Positions 22,448 to 33,803 of a stretch of 64,000 nucleotides of DNA are shown piece after piece (the stretch's first letter is position 1; each line of letters opens with the position of its first letter). A program made the position numbers and the translations under genes. The DNA is from Portulaca oleracea (taxonomy: Eukaryota > Streptophyta > Magnoliopsida > Caryophyllales > Portulacaceae). The stretch is from contig CM055873.1 of assembly GCA_029582165.1 (NCBI GenBank), positions 40,160,795-40,224,794 on the forward strand, read 5' to 3'. The notes below the pieces were generated by a model, which had not been told where the DNA came from, made no database searches, and worked only from the letters and a program-made list of their open reading frames with translations.

Positions 22448-23043
22448 AGAGGTACGGTGGATACCAATTATTTGGTCCAATGAAACCATACTAATCTTCG
22501 AGGTGCACTACATCCTTATCCCTATGGTGCAAAGTAGTGCTTCTAAGGTTGAGATTATTCTCTTAATGAATCCACGCCCTTTGTGGGGGGTGCTTGTGAG
22601 ACGCACTGAAGGATTCACCGATTGTTTATTGTAAGAATGAGCTAATTGCTCTTAATAATTCCATAGTCACATTTGTGGTGGTTTATGCTGAGATAGACTT
22701 GATGGAATTACCTACGTAAGTGTGAAGGTTTGGCCGCCTTCTATAAGAGATTTGGGCTTTCTCTCTAGAGCACTTATGAGTCCCAAGGTGTGCGCATAGC
22801 CATAAAGGCGCAAATGTTGTTATCGCGGAGTATGTTTTTCTGTAGGTTGATATGTGTTGTGGGGGTCTCAATCAAAGTCTTCCAAGTTCAAGGCCTAGTC
22901 CACTTGTTAGATTATTGATTGTTGCCTCACATCACTAATGTGTCAATTCAGATCGAAAGATATTGACACCTAAGTATCTGACCTGTTTTGCCCAGTTTTT
23001 CCTTTTCTTTTCTTGACTACTTTGTAAGCCATTAGTGGGGGAT

Positions 23044-23515
23044 TGTTGGTAATGGCTAAATGTAGTTGTTTTCCTTTTTTAGTCACATTGTTGGTAATGG
23101 CTACAATTATTCGTTTTCCATTTTTAGTTAGTCGTTTTTTGTGGTTCCCCCTTTTTTATCTATTTTTTTAGTTCCTGTTTTTTGTGGCTGTTGGCTTCCA
23201 GTTTCTCTTATAAATTGGAGCCTCTGGAGGATTGTGTTCATCATCGAATACAATTCTCTTCTCCTCTCTTCTCCTCTCCTCTCCTCTCCTCTTCCTTTCT
23301 GGGCACACAGTTTTGCATACTCCATATCCTTGGCCACGAGTGCATGTGTCTCCGGATAATCTGAGTTAACCTTGGGGAGCGACCGGCAATTCCGATTGGC
23401 ACTGAGGTCGGACCGTAATCGCTTTCAAGGCAGTGGTTCTTCCACGACTCAGTTTTCTTGTGTTCTCCACAGCCTTGTTTCGTTTCTTTCCCAGCAGCCT
23501 TGATTTTTTCCAACA
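23044..23515 (+). repeat. 3' LTR of Copia 1
   Basis: 472 bp. It differs from the 5' LTR by a handful of substitutions and a 5-bp change in the CTCTT microsatellite, so the insertion is moderately young. Confidence 0.93.
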
Positions 23516-24739
23516 TTAGGATCCTAACGATCCTGACCGATCCTACCGATCCTGACCGATCCTACCGATCCTGGCAAGGTAGCGATCCAAGAACGAGTTG
23601 GATCGTTTGGTCATTTTTGGATCGTAGGATCGTACGATCCTACGATCCGGATCGCGATTTTAACAACCATGGTCGAGTGTATTCCGGTTTCGACCGGTTT
23701 GGGTTGGGTTTACGGGTCATGACCGCACTTTTTCTCAATCACTTACAACTAATAAAATTGATTATAATTAGTCAAAGCACCTGTGTAATGTACCATTCCA
23801 TTCCAAGTTCGACAACCACGATATGTCATAGTTGTATAGACATATTACTATACACCTAAGGGGCAAAATTTGGCAATCTTCAAGTCTACAAGTATTATGT
23901 GGTTTACGTCAACAATCCACGAATAACAGTACTTATGAAATATATAGGGTTTTGGGATGCTAATATCCTGAACTTTTGGGGTATTGGACAATAATGCACT
24001 GAACTTTGACCTAGGACAATAATACACTATTTTACTGAAAGAGAGGAGAGAGGCGGGGCTGCATGAGTTTGAGGGTTCACTGAAAGAGTGAGTGAGTGAC
24101 AGTGTTAGGGTTTTGTTTTGGTCATTTGTTATTTGATTATTTCATTTGTATGTCTCACTCTACACATAGCTTTCCAAAGCCACCCAATATTTTACTTTTG
24201 GGCCTTAATTTACATGAAATGTGCCCATTTTTTTGCACAAGGCCAAAGTAGACAAAACACTTAAAATTAAAGTGTTTGACCCAACGGGTCGACCCGGGCC
24301 CGACCCATTTTTTACCGGGTTCTTTGGGTTGGGTCATTTTTGGGTCCCGGGTTGAAATTTCGTGTTCAAAACCCACTTTTTGCGGGTCGGGTTTCCGGGT
24401 CGGATCGAGAATTGCCAGGTCTAGGTTTGAGTGCATTATTGTAAGATACCCTCAAAGTTCAGTGTATTAAAGTTCAAAAAAAAAAGTTCAGTGCATTATT
24501 GTCCAACACCTCTAAAGTTCAATGTATTATCATCCAATAATCCAAAATTAAAATGTCCATTTTACCCTTCATTAATGAATGTATTTATTTATTCATTTTT
24601 TTTTTTTTTGTGTAAGATAGTGTGATGGACAGACTTTATAAAATTTCTTTTTATTTTATTCATTTTCCTATGCAAATGCATGGGCCTTCGAAAAATAGTT
24701 ACTTTGACTATTAAAAATGGAGGAAGTAGTACGTACCTA

Positions 24740-25229
24740 CTCTCTTGGCTCCAAAATATTTGTCAACTATTTTCTATTTGGATGTCTTGCTCCTTTTTTT
24801 ATGTGGTAAATTTGCGGTGTGGTAAATTGCGGTGCGGTAAGTTACGGTGGATTGTGGTAATGCAGTGGAAATAATAAATGGGTGTTGAAATGTCATGGTA
24901 ATGATAAAAAGATAAATGGTAATGTGCGGTGAGTTGCAGTGGATTGCGGTAGAGTGCGGTGCGGTAACTTGCTGTACCGCATAAAAGAACGGAGCCTTAA
25001 AATGATGTTCACTTTCCTAAAAATGAAAACCTTTGTTTTTTAGAAATTACTAAAATAACCTTATTTTGAATTTCAAAAATATTTAAATATGGGAGGGAAA
25101 ATTATAAAAAATATTTTTATATTTTAACTAAGGGCATTATTGAAGATTTGTTATGAATTGAGATTAATTTATTAATTATTTTCAAAATACATGCGATTCA
25201 AGTGGACCAATATTTAAAAACGGAGGAAA
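24740..25229. mobile_element. Stowaway-like MITE interrupted by a Tourist MITE
   Basis: The left end TA|CTCTCTTGG and right end AACGGAGGAAA|TA bound a copy of the element that follows at 25239 (shared TGTCMACTATTTT and TTCCTAAAAATGAAA stretches). The Tourist copy at 24788..24996 sits inside it. Confidence 0.65.
24788..24996. mobile_element. Tourist-like MITE nested in a Stowaway
   Basis: TIRs TGCTCCTTTTTTTTATGTGGTA and, reversed, GGCTCCGTTCTTTTATGCGGTA. TTA follows the right end; the left TSD is decayed. Subterminal TTGCGGTG motifs repeat near both ends. Confidence 0.7.
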
Positions 25230-25238
25230 TATTATATA

Positions 25239-25517
25239 CTCCCTCCATCCTGTCCACTATTTCATTTTTGGATACCCAAAATTATGTCTATTTTCCTAAA
25301 ATGGAAATTTTTATTTTATTGAAATTACTAAAATACCTTTAGTTTGAATTTTAAAAGTACTTATATATGAAAGAGAAAAGTATAAATAGTATGGAGTAGT
25401 TTTGAATTCAAAACTAAAAGTATTATTAACATTTTATTACTAATTAAGATTAATTTGTTGATCTTTCTTAAAATACATGCTAAATCAAATGGGACGAATA
25501 TTTTCGAACGGAGGTAA
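25239..25517. mobile_element. Stowaway MITE
   Basis: TIRs CTCCCTCCATCC and, reversed, the CCTCCGTTCG end; TA at both borders. Same family as 24740..25229, only about 10 bp away from it. Confidence 0.75.
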
Positions 25518-25934
25518 TAACAAATACTGTCAATTTAAGTACTCAAGTGATGGCAACAAGAGACTGAGCAAGGTAACAGTCTAGGGTGGAATTTGACTAT
25601 TTGTGGCATCATTTTCCGCCGTTAGATTGGTTAGCTCTAGAAGTAGTTGTAGGCCCCAAACACAGACAAAAAGTGCATCGTGACGGGCCCCCGGTAGGAT
25701 GTGATGGTATCCATGAGGCCACGTTTCCTTCACAAGCTGGCTACTTGCATAATTCTTGTAATTATTTTTTTGAGACAATAATTCTTGTAATTATTAAAAA
25801 TACTTCTAATATTATTTGGTGGTTAAGCGTTTAACTTTTCCTTTTTCTTGCAATTTATTAGATGCTCTGTGAGCATGTCTTTCATACGCTTATATCAACG
25901 GCTAGTTTCGTTACTTGACATTTTTGATTACTTA

Positions 25935-26092
25935 GGCCCCATTTTTTTGTGGTTTGTGTTTGCGTTGCGTTGCGTTTGTGTTTGTGTTGCGTTAAGTTGC
26001 GGTGAAAATAGTTAAAAAGTAATGGTAATTTGCGTTATGTTGCGGTAAATTGCCTTGTGTTTGGGTGCGTTAACGCATAAAAGAACGGGGCT
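25935..26092. mobile_element. Tourist-like MITE, short copy
   Basis: 158 bp, TTA duplication on both sides (25932..25934 and 26093..26095), ends GGCCCCATTTTTTTGTGG and CATAAAAGAACGGGGCT. The interior is rich in TTGCGTTGCG repeats. Confidence 0.75.
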
Positions 26093-26129
26093 TTAGCAAT
26101 TTCGTTACTTAACAGTTTCAGTTGTGGGC

Positions 26130-26640
26130 TCATAAAAACTTGAATGTTCATGCAAGTTGTCATTACATAGATTACTGTAATTGTTCACTAGGTTATTCAC
26201 TTTGTTCATTACCTTACTCACTCTAGCTTGTTCACATAGACTCACAAAATTATTATTTTTTAATTTATAATCTTTTTAAATGAAAAAATTACTATCAATA
26301 GAAATCAATAAAGTTGTTCACTAACTAATTTAACGTTGTTCACTTACTCATTCAATATTGTTCATTGACTCATACAATGTTGCTCACTATGTGTTAAATT
26401 ATAATTTTTTAAATCTTTTTGAATAACAATGAATGAATAGCTAAAGGTACTGGTAAACAAATTGAGTTTATAATAATTGTTGAATGAACCATGATAAACT
26501 GGATAACATTTGGGGTGAACAATAAAAATATATATGGTGAACAATGAAATCATGTTTGGTGAATAATGAAAATGTGTCTGGTGAATAATGAAATAATGAA
26601 CAATGGAAACATTTCTAGCGAACAACCACTATCTATCGAG
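26130..26640. repeat. Degenerate GTTCAC/GTGAAC repeats in opposite orientations
   Basis: The left part (26170..26390) repeats (G)TTCAYT..ACTCA units; the right part (26490..26640) repeats GGTGAAYAATGAAA units, roughly the inverse. Coding ORFs across it are artefacts. Confidence 0.5.
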
Positions 26641-27499
26641 TGAATAATCTCAAAAGGGGAAAAAAACCATCTCTCAAACCACTCACTCGTATGTAGCCCT
26701 AGTGTTTTCAAGTTGTGAATTGTAGTCGTCACTACGTCGCTCTAGTCGACTGCCTCTGACCGTCGTCGATCATTCTCTCTGGTGTAATTGGGGTTTCCGC
26801 TGTCCTGAAATGTCTTCCCCAACTGCACAATCAATCTTCTCCATCTCACAAACTCACACTGTTTTAATTTCTCGGTCTACTTCTGCAACAACTCCAGTCG
26901 TCGCTCTTCTCCGACCACTTCCTAGACTCTCGTGGCTAGATTACCGCCGTGATGTCTGTTGCTTGCTGCTTTCATCAATGGGTGATTCAGTGTTGCCTTT
27001 AATTTGGCCTCAAGTTGTTCTCTGCCTTCCCAACTCACATGGCCACCAGCCAACCACCAACGACTCCATTCCGACAACTTTTGTGTGATGCTATGCCATT
27101 ATTAAATTGGATTGAATGGGATGAAGAAAAAGTTGAAAAAGAAAAAGATTGCCAGGAAAAAACGACTAGAGAAAGGGAGGAGGAACCACTGTTTTTAGAG
27201 CTACCGCAACGGCGAGTTTGAGAATGACATAACGCTGATTTTGTGTGGGCGAGGACAAGAAAGACAGTGTAACGGTAAGGACAAGTATCAGCGGTGAAAA
27301 TATCTCAAACTCGTACTTGCTGTGCGAGGACTAAGACAGGATTCTCAACAACTTTTTCTTTTTCTTTTTTTTACTTTCTGTTGCAGTGTATTTAAATTAT
27401 TAAATGTGGGTCCTACACTTTTTTAAAATTATTTTAATCAAACTCATGCTCACTATTGGAAAGCAGATTAATATGGAAAGTCTAAGTCTAACTCTCCTG
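26641..27499. other. Unassigned GC-richer stretch, no gene recognised
   Basis: A Met-started ORF of 92 residues (26810..27088) is Ser/Thr/Pro-rich without a known domain, and a second ORF overlaps it in another frame. There is no intron-exon structure I can support. It may be a captured gene fragment. Confidence 0.3.
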
Positions 27500-27504
27500 G
27501 TGGG

Positions 27505-27666
27505 TGTGAACTATAGGGTTAGTTAGGGGCTTTCTTGTTTCTTTATTTTTGGTTCTTTATTTTGTTATATGTTAGTTTCCCTCCTATCTGTATAAATAGG
27601 GATCTAGGTTCAGGTTTGTAGACACACTTTCAAATATAATCAATAGATTCAGTCCTTTATTTCACA
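27505..27666 (+). repeat. 5' LTR of Copia 2
   Basis: 162 bp, TGTGAACTATAGGG...TTTCACA, with a TATAAATA box near 27591. Confidence 0.9.
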
Positions 27667-29721
27667 TGGTATCATAGCCCATGGAATAAAATTCTGTGTT
27701 TGTTCTTCCTCTCTCTGATCTGATCACAATACCGTAACCCTTCTGGTTTTTTTGTGATCAATTTGCAAGAATGGCAGAATCAGCAACTGGAAGTGGAACT
27801 GGTGGAGAATCGTCTACAACTCTGACAGAGCAATACAATAACGATCCTTTGTATTTGCATCAATCAGACCATCTGGGTATTCCATTGACAAATGTAAAGT
27901 TCAATGGAGCTAACTTTCAGAAATGGAGTAGGGCAATCAAAATAGCTCTAAAAACCAAGGCGAAGATAGGTTTCATCGATGGAAAGTGCTCAAAACTAGG
28001 CGCAAATTCACCCAATCATGAGCAGTGGATCAGGGTAGATAGTATGGTTGTAAGTTGGATTCTTAATGCCATGATACCTGATCTATCTGATACTTTCATA
28101 TATGTTAGTTCTACTCAAAATCTATGGAGTGATCTTACAGAAAGGTTTGGGCAATCGAATGGACCTTTGGTTTATCACCTTGAAAAAGAATTGACAGATC
28201 TTTATCAAAACAATGATTCAGTTGCTGTCTATTTCACCAAGTTAAAGAAAATTGGGGATGAGTTAGCTGATGTTTCTGAGGTAGCTTCTTGCACCTGTGT
28301 TGTCACTTGTCCTTCTACAAAACAAGTGATTGACATTTATCAAAGGACAAAGTTACTTCAATTTCTTATGTACTTAAATGATGAGTATGACAGTATTAGG
28401 GGTCGGATTTTGCTTCTTGATCCTTTGCCTACTTTGAACAAAGTTTATAACATGGTTCAACAAGTTGAGAAGCAAAGGCAGATTACCAATGGCCTTAATC
28501 AGAACAAGGAATTTGCTGCTAATGTTGTTGATTCTGCTCAAGCTTTTCTTAGAAAGAGTTTCAAAGGAAAGAAAGATAACAAGGCTGCCAAATCCAAGAA
28601 ATTCTGTGATCATTGTCAGAAAACGATTCACACTATAGACCAATGTTTTCTGCTACATGGGTACCCTGATTGGTATCAAGGTCCAAAAGATGTCAAAGCA
28701 AGACAAACTAAAGTAGCAGCAAGTGTTAGCACAAATGACAGTGATACTCCTATGGATTTTGATAAAAGTCTACAGCAGCAACAAAGCTCAACTCAGCCTC
28801 GATTTGATGCTAGCCTTATACATGCTTTAGCACAAGAATTTGCAAAATATAAAGGAAAAGCTCCTGTGGTTGATCAGGTTTTTGCCCAATTTGCTGGTTC
28901 TAATAGTTTCTCAGGTAACACACATAATTTTGCTTTTTGTTGCAATGATAAAGAAAGTAAGTCTTGGGTTATAGATATTGGGGTTAGTGATCATATGTGT
29001 TTTGATAAATCTTTATTTGAGCATATTGATGTCTTACCAAAACCAATATAGGTAATTTTGCCCGATGAAACATTGAAACAAGTTGCTATTTCTGGAACTA
29101 TAAGTCTGACTGATAAAATTAAACTAAAAGGAGTTTTGTATGTCCCAGAATTCAAATTTAATTTGCTTTCAGTTTTAAGACTCATCAAAGATCAATCTCT
29201 ATCTCTTCATATATATCCTAATGTCTGTCATCTCCAGGACCTTACAACTAAGGAGACTCTAGCTTCTATCAGACCAACCAATGGACTGCTACATTTCAAT
29301 TCCTCTTCAAATAGTCAAGCATCAGGATTCACTTCTTCAGTTTCAGATAGAAGCAATAAAATCAGTGATTCTTTACATCTTTTACATACTAGATTAGGAC
29401 ATACTTCCTTGTCTAAACTACAACACATCACTGATTGTAAAGGTGTTAATCATTTTTCTTTTGTGAAACTTGTATTCAAGCTAAAGCTCATAAAATTCCC
29501 ATTGACAAAAGTATTACAAGATCTTCAAGAAACAGCTATTACATATAGATCTTTGGGGGCCTTACAAAGTATCCAATATTGATGGTTCAAATTACTTTGC
29601 AACTATTGTTGATGATCATTCAAGAAATACATGGACTCAACTTATTAATAATAAATCTGTGGTTCCAACTGTTATCTCAAAATTTCTCAAAATGATTGAT
29701 ACTCAGTTTAACTCCAAAGTA

Positions 29722-29957
29722 CTCCCTCTGTTCTTTTTTATCTGTCATTTACGGTTTTCAGTGCCAATTTTTAATCAATAATTTCTAATATAAAAATTTT
29801 ATAGAAAAATATAATATTATACTTTTTTAATAGTATTTTTTATTACGAATCTAATGATATCAATTTTGTATGATGAATCATTATACAAATTAAGATATTG
29901 ACGGTCAAAGTTTTTGCCACAATTCCCTAGGCGACAGATAAAATAAAACGGAGGTAG
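29722..29957. mobile_element. Stowaway MITE inside the Copia 2 integrase
   Basis: 236 bp, TA at both borders (29720..29721, 29958..29959), TIRs CTCCCTCTGTTC and, reversed, CTACCTCCGTTTTATTTTATCTGTC. Its removal leaves the integrase reading frame continuous at that point. Same family as 38135..38358. Confidence 0.88.
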
Positions 29958-30283
29958 TAGTTTTTATCACAACTGACAATGGAACAGAATTTATGAACAA
30001 ATCTTGTGCTAATTTTTTTTTTTTTGCTGATTATGGCATTATTCATCAGAAATCTATGGCATACACTCCTCAGCAGAATGGCATTGTGGAGATAAAACAC
30101 AGACATTTACTGGATACTGCTCGAGCACTAAGATTTTATGCTAGTTTGCCAAAAAGGTTCTAGGGAGAATGTGTTCTAGCTGCAACACATATCTTTAACA
30201 AACTTCCCATGGCTATTTTGGATTGGAAATCTCCTTATGAAATTTTATTTGGTCAAAGTCCTGATTTGTCTAACCTTAAAATT

Positions 30284-30948
30284 AGAGATGACTAATAGGT
30301 CAGGTCAAGTCGAGTTCGTGTTCGTGTCAAACTTAAACGGGTTCAAAATCCTCATACCTGAACCTAACCCATTTATTAAACGGGTTGAAATTGAAACTGT
30401 TTACCGTTTAAATTTTAATTGGGTTGACCTTATTTTGACCTGTTTACCCATTTAAGTAAACGTGTTAGAATAAAGTTATAAATTTACCCATTTACCCATT
30501 AACTCATTTATACAAAACAACTCGTTGTAGAATCCAAATAATGACATATCATACTCAACAATTTGCGTGGTAATATAATTCAAGTTATATATAAGGAGAT
30601 GTCTTTTAATTCATAGCCAAAGATAAATATAAATTAAAATTACAAGTCTTACGTATATTTCAAAGAGTATTAGCTATAACTTTCACCTAAGTTTATTGAT
30701 AAACGGTATAATTAGGTAACACTTATTGATCAAATGACTTGACCCATTAACATGCCTAATTAAACGGGTTAAGTAGGTGTTTTTCGTGTCGAAAATCCTG
30801 ACCTGAACCTAACCCATTTGATTAAATGGGTTTGACGTGTCAACCCATTTAATTAAACGGGTTGAAAATTTCTACCTAAACCCGCTTAATATCGTGTCCG
30901 GTTCAGGTCGGTAATCGTGTCGGGTCAACTTTTCTCAGCTCTACTTAA
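30284..30948. mobile_element. hAT-like non-autonomous element inside Copia 2
   Basis: About 665 bp between integrase and RT. The ends TAGAGATGACTAATAGGTCAGG and, reversed, TAGAGCTGAGAAAAGTTGACC are weakly matched, with subterminal repeats of AAACGGGTTGA and GGTCAGGTC. Flanks TTAAAATT (30276..30283) and TTAAAACT (30949..30956) agree at 7 of 8. No ORF of note. Confidence 0.6.
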
Positions 30949-33127
30949 TTAAAACTATTGGTTGTTTGTGTTTTTCTGTCAATACCAACATTAAAGATAA
31001 ATTTGATTCTAGAGCAACTAGATGTATATTGCTTGGATACACTTTTGGCTTGAAAGGATATAAACTGTATGATTTGGTTAATCACAAGATATTTCACAAT
31101 AGAGATGTTCTATTTTATGAGGATAAGTTTCCTTTTAGAGATCAAAATACTAAATATCTTGATTCTACAGATGTTTCCTGGTCTTATTGTCCTATGCAGT
31201 ATGCAAATCATGAGGAAACACAAACTAAGCCTCTAAATGATTCAGAGTTTGTTGTGCCTGACAATAATAATCAACATGCTTTTGATTACATTACACCTGA
31301 TCTGCAGATTTCTGACAACTCTACTAATGACCTTTTAGATCCTAATGCTGAAATAGTTGCTGATTCTTATGATGATCAAAATAACATTTTAGGATCTGAG
31401 ATAACTCCTGTCACTACTGATGATCCCAACAATATTCAAGACAATACAACTCTTGTCAGAAGATCCACTCGTGTTAGGAATCCACTAGCTTGGCTACAAG
31501 ATTATATAAATCGTGTTCAAAGACAGAAATCTTCTTCCCAGTCTCATAGTTTCAATACTAAAATACAACATCCTTTATTTGAATCTCATGATTTTGATCA
31601 CTTATCACAAGATTTGGTTACTTCTTTGGTTACAGCCTTACATGTTCCTGAGCCATGTAGTTTCTCTTAAGCACAAAAACATCCAGAGTGGATTGAAGCT
31701 ATGAATAAAGAACTCACAATTCTGGAAACCAATGGAACCTGGGAGTTAGTCACTTTACCTCCAAGAAAGAAAGCATTGAGGTCCAAATGGGCATATAAAG
31801 TAAAGTTCAAACCTGATGGGACTGTGGAAAGATACAAAGCAAGACTGGTGATTCAAGGTTTTTTACAAGAAAAAGACAAAGACTATAAGTACACCTTTTC
31901 TCCTGTTGCTAAACTTGGCACTGTGAGACTATTCATTGCTATTGCCACTGCCAAAGCATGGGATCTTCATCAACTAGACATTAACAATGCCTTCCTACAT
32001 GGCTTCATTGATGAGGAAGTGTATATGTTGCCTCCTCAAGGTTATAACAAAGCTTCTTCAGGACAAGTTTGCAAGTTAGTAAGGTCTTTATATGGCTTAA
32101 AGTAAACCTCCAGACAATGGAATCTAGAATTAACAAAGTTTCTTTCCAATAAAGGATTTATCCAATCAAAGAATGATTACTCTTTGTTCTTAAGTCCACT
32201 GCAGCTAGTAATATCTATATTCTTGTTTATGTTGATGATTTGTTAATAACTGGAGATGATTTGTCTGGTATTGCTGACCTAAAAGCCTCTTTGCACTCCA
32301 CTTTTACTATTAAAGATTTAGGTGTAACAAGATATTTCTTAGGAATAAAGATTGTTGGATCAAGTAATGGTACTTTCCTTAATCAAAGAAAATTTATTAT
32401 TGATATGTTGACTGATATAGGGTTGCAAGCAGCCAAACCTACAAGATTTCCCTTGCCTAGAGGATTAAATCTATTAGTTGATTATGGAAAGACATTAGAA
32501 GATCCTTCTTCCTACAGAAGGATCATCGGAAGACTTCTTTGTTTAACCCTTACTAGACCTGATGTTTGTTATGTTGTTCAACATTTATCACAGTTTATTC
32601 AGTCACCAACTGACTTACATCTTAATGCAACAAATCATGTTCTCAGATATCTCAAAGGGACAATCAACAAGGGTCTATTCTATCCAGCAGACAACAATTT
32701 ACAAGTAACAACATACACAGATGCTGATTGGGGAAGTTGCTAGTACACAGCTCGATCCTTAACTGGGTATTGTGTTCTTCTTGGGTCTGCTCTAATATCG
32801 TGGAAAACAAAGAAACAGAAGACTGTTTCAAAGTCTTCTGCAGAAGCTGAATATAGGGCAATGTCTGCAGCTACTTCTGAAATTGAGTGGATTCATCAAA
32901 TTTTACAAGACTTCAACATTAGTTCTTCAACTCCTATAACTTTATTTTGTGATAATAAAGCAGCACAATATTTTGCTGCCAACCCGGTTTTCCATGAAAG
33001 TACCAAGCACATCCGCATTGATTGCGATTACATCCGAGATAAAATTCAGGAAGGCCTCATACAAACAAATCACGTTTCAACATCAGAACAATTAGTTGAT
33101 ATCTTCACAAAAGCTTTGGGAGAATAT

Positions 33128-33623
33128 TGTTAGATATAAAATATCATTACCCACTTTATAAAAGAAATATATATGAAAATTCTAGAGAAAGATAATTATG
33201 GTTTAGAGAAAAATCTAAAGATTTGTCTAGATTAATCTAGCTACTATAATATCTAGGATATTTACCTAGATTAATCTAGATACATAGAATATCTAAGATA
33301 TCAATTATGTGTTCTAGAAATATCCTAGGAAATATCAAGATATGTATGAGTTGTAGTATGACACTTGGCTTAACCTCCACCATACATTAAGGAGGTGGAG
33401 TTAGTATAAATAGGGGTAAGGGGTCATAGTGAGGTAGAGCATGAGTGGTGAAACATACCACATTGAAGAGAGTAGGAGAGGTGTCTAAGAGAGTGTTTGA
33501 GAGATCTCCCACCAAATTAAGTGAGTGTGTGTGTTAACGTGTTGTGTAATAGTCTTGCCATATTGTTGAATAATAAGAGAAATATATTTTCTAGTGTACC
33601 ACTTGCTCCCAAACTTCTCAACA
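33128..33623 (+). repeat. 5' LTR of TR-GAG 2
   Basis: 496 bp with internal CTAGATTAATCTAG-type palindromes and a TATAAATA box near 33404. Confidence 0.92.
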
Positions 33624-33803
33624 AGTGGTATCAGAGCTAGGTTCGAAGGGTGTGTTGAGCTAGCATTTTTTGTGTGCACACGGTCGGGGACCGAAGCACA
33701 GGGGAGATTCTGCCGGCACAGTCTGGGACTGTAATAGTTGTTGGAGTTGCTGGTCTGGGACCACAAGAGTGTTGGTGAAGTGCAAGGCACTTACCAAGTT
33801 GTT

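Larger units (their letters stand above)
18302..23515 (+). mobile_element. Copia LTR retrotransposon 1 (innermost layer)
   Basis: 5.2 kb with a perfect 5-bp TSD TTAGG (18297..18301, 23516..23520), LTRs of about 470 bp (TGTTGGTAATGG...TTCCAACA) and polypurine tract AGTGGGGGAT (23034..23043). The order gag-protease-integrase-RT-RNase H identifies Copia. The sequence after the 5' LTR does not match the initiator-Met site. A non-coding stretch of about 600 bp (22448..23033) precedes the 3' LTR. Coding is broken, so the copy is not autonomous now. Confidence 0.95.
18030..23671. mobile_element. hAT-like 'GGATCG' element (layer 3 of the nest)
   Basis: TIRs CAAGGTTGTCAGGATCGGG and, reversed, CATGGTTGTTAAAATCGCG. 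The 8-bp flanks CTCGAGTG (18022..18029) and GTCGAGTG (23672..23679) match at 7 of 8. Its own sequence is about 420 bp, rich in GATCC/GGATCG, and split by the Copia element. A related fragment lies at 40068..40229. Confidence 0.78.
17923..24423. mobile_element. hAT-like element (layer 2 of the nest)
   Basis: Ends TAGACCTGTCAAT and, reversed, TAGACCTGGCAAT are typical hAT-type termini. The 8-bp flanks GGTCTGAA (17915..17922) and GGTTTGAG (24424..24431) match at 6 of 8 positions, and removing the element restores the palindromic arm of the outer MITE. Its own sequence (17923..18029 and 23680..24423, about 850 bp) includes GGGTCGGGT-type motifs and, near 23945..24030, another partial copy of the outer MITE's terminal sequence. 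No transposase. Confidence 0.75.
17606..24543. mobile_element. Mutator-type fold-back MITE, split by nested insertions
   Basis: The outermost layer of a nest. Ends GGATTATTGG and CCAATAATCC are flanked by a perfect 10-bp direct repeat AAAATTAAAA (17596..17605 and 24544..24553). The left arm 17606..17775 pairs with a right arm now in two pieces, 17865..17922 and 24424..24543; arms contain ATTGGACAATAATGCACTGA and GGTGGTTGACGCGGTG. Without the insert the element is about 430 bp. It has no transposase. The 8..11-bp TSD and long TIRs fit the Mutator superfamily. Confidence 0.82.
27771..33127 (+). pseudogene. Copia 2 polyprotein, broken by stops and insertions
   Basis: Gag (27771..29051) is intact up to the protease region: N-terminal LHQSDHLGIPLT block, UBN2-type core and a decayed knuckle FCDHCQKTIHTIDQC. 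The protease box reads WVIDIGVSDHM instead of D(S/T)GAS. Integrase pieces (29058..30283) retain the VDDHSRNTW, TTDNGTEF and QQNGIVE blocks. RT is split at 31701..32105 and 32240..32743; the VYVDDLLITG box survives across a frameshift. RNase H (32861..33127) is cut by the TR-GAG and its last residues reappear at 35780. Most stops fit CAA/CAG to TAA/TAG or TGG to TAG changes. Confidence 0.92.

Noticed and set aside
23128..23516. Repeated ORFs in the Copia 1 LTRs (also 18386..18790)
   Set aside because: Same sequence in both LTRs, not a gene; it varies with the CTCTT microsatellite.
26810..27221. Two overlapping ORFs with leader-like composition, possible small gene
   Set aside because: No recognisable domain, different frames, transposon-rich neighbourhood.
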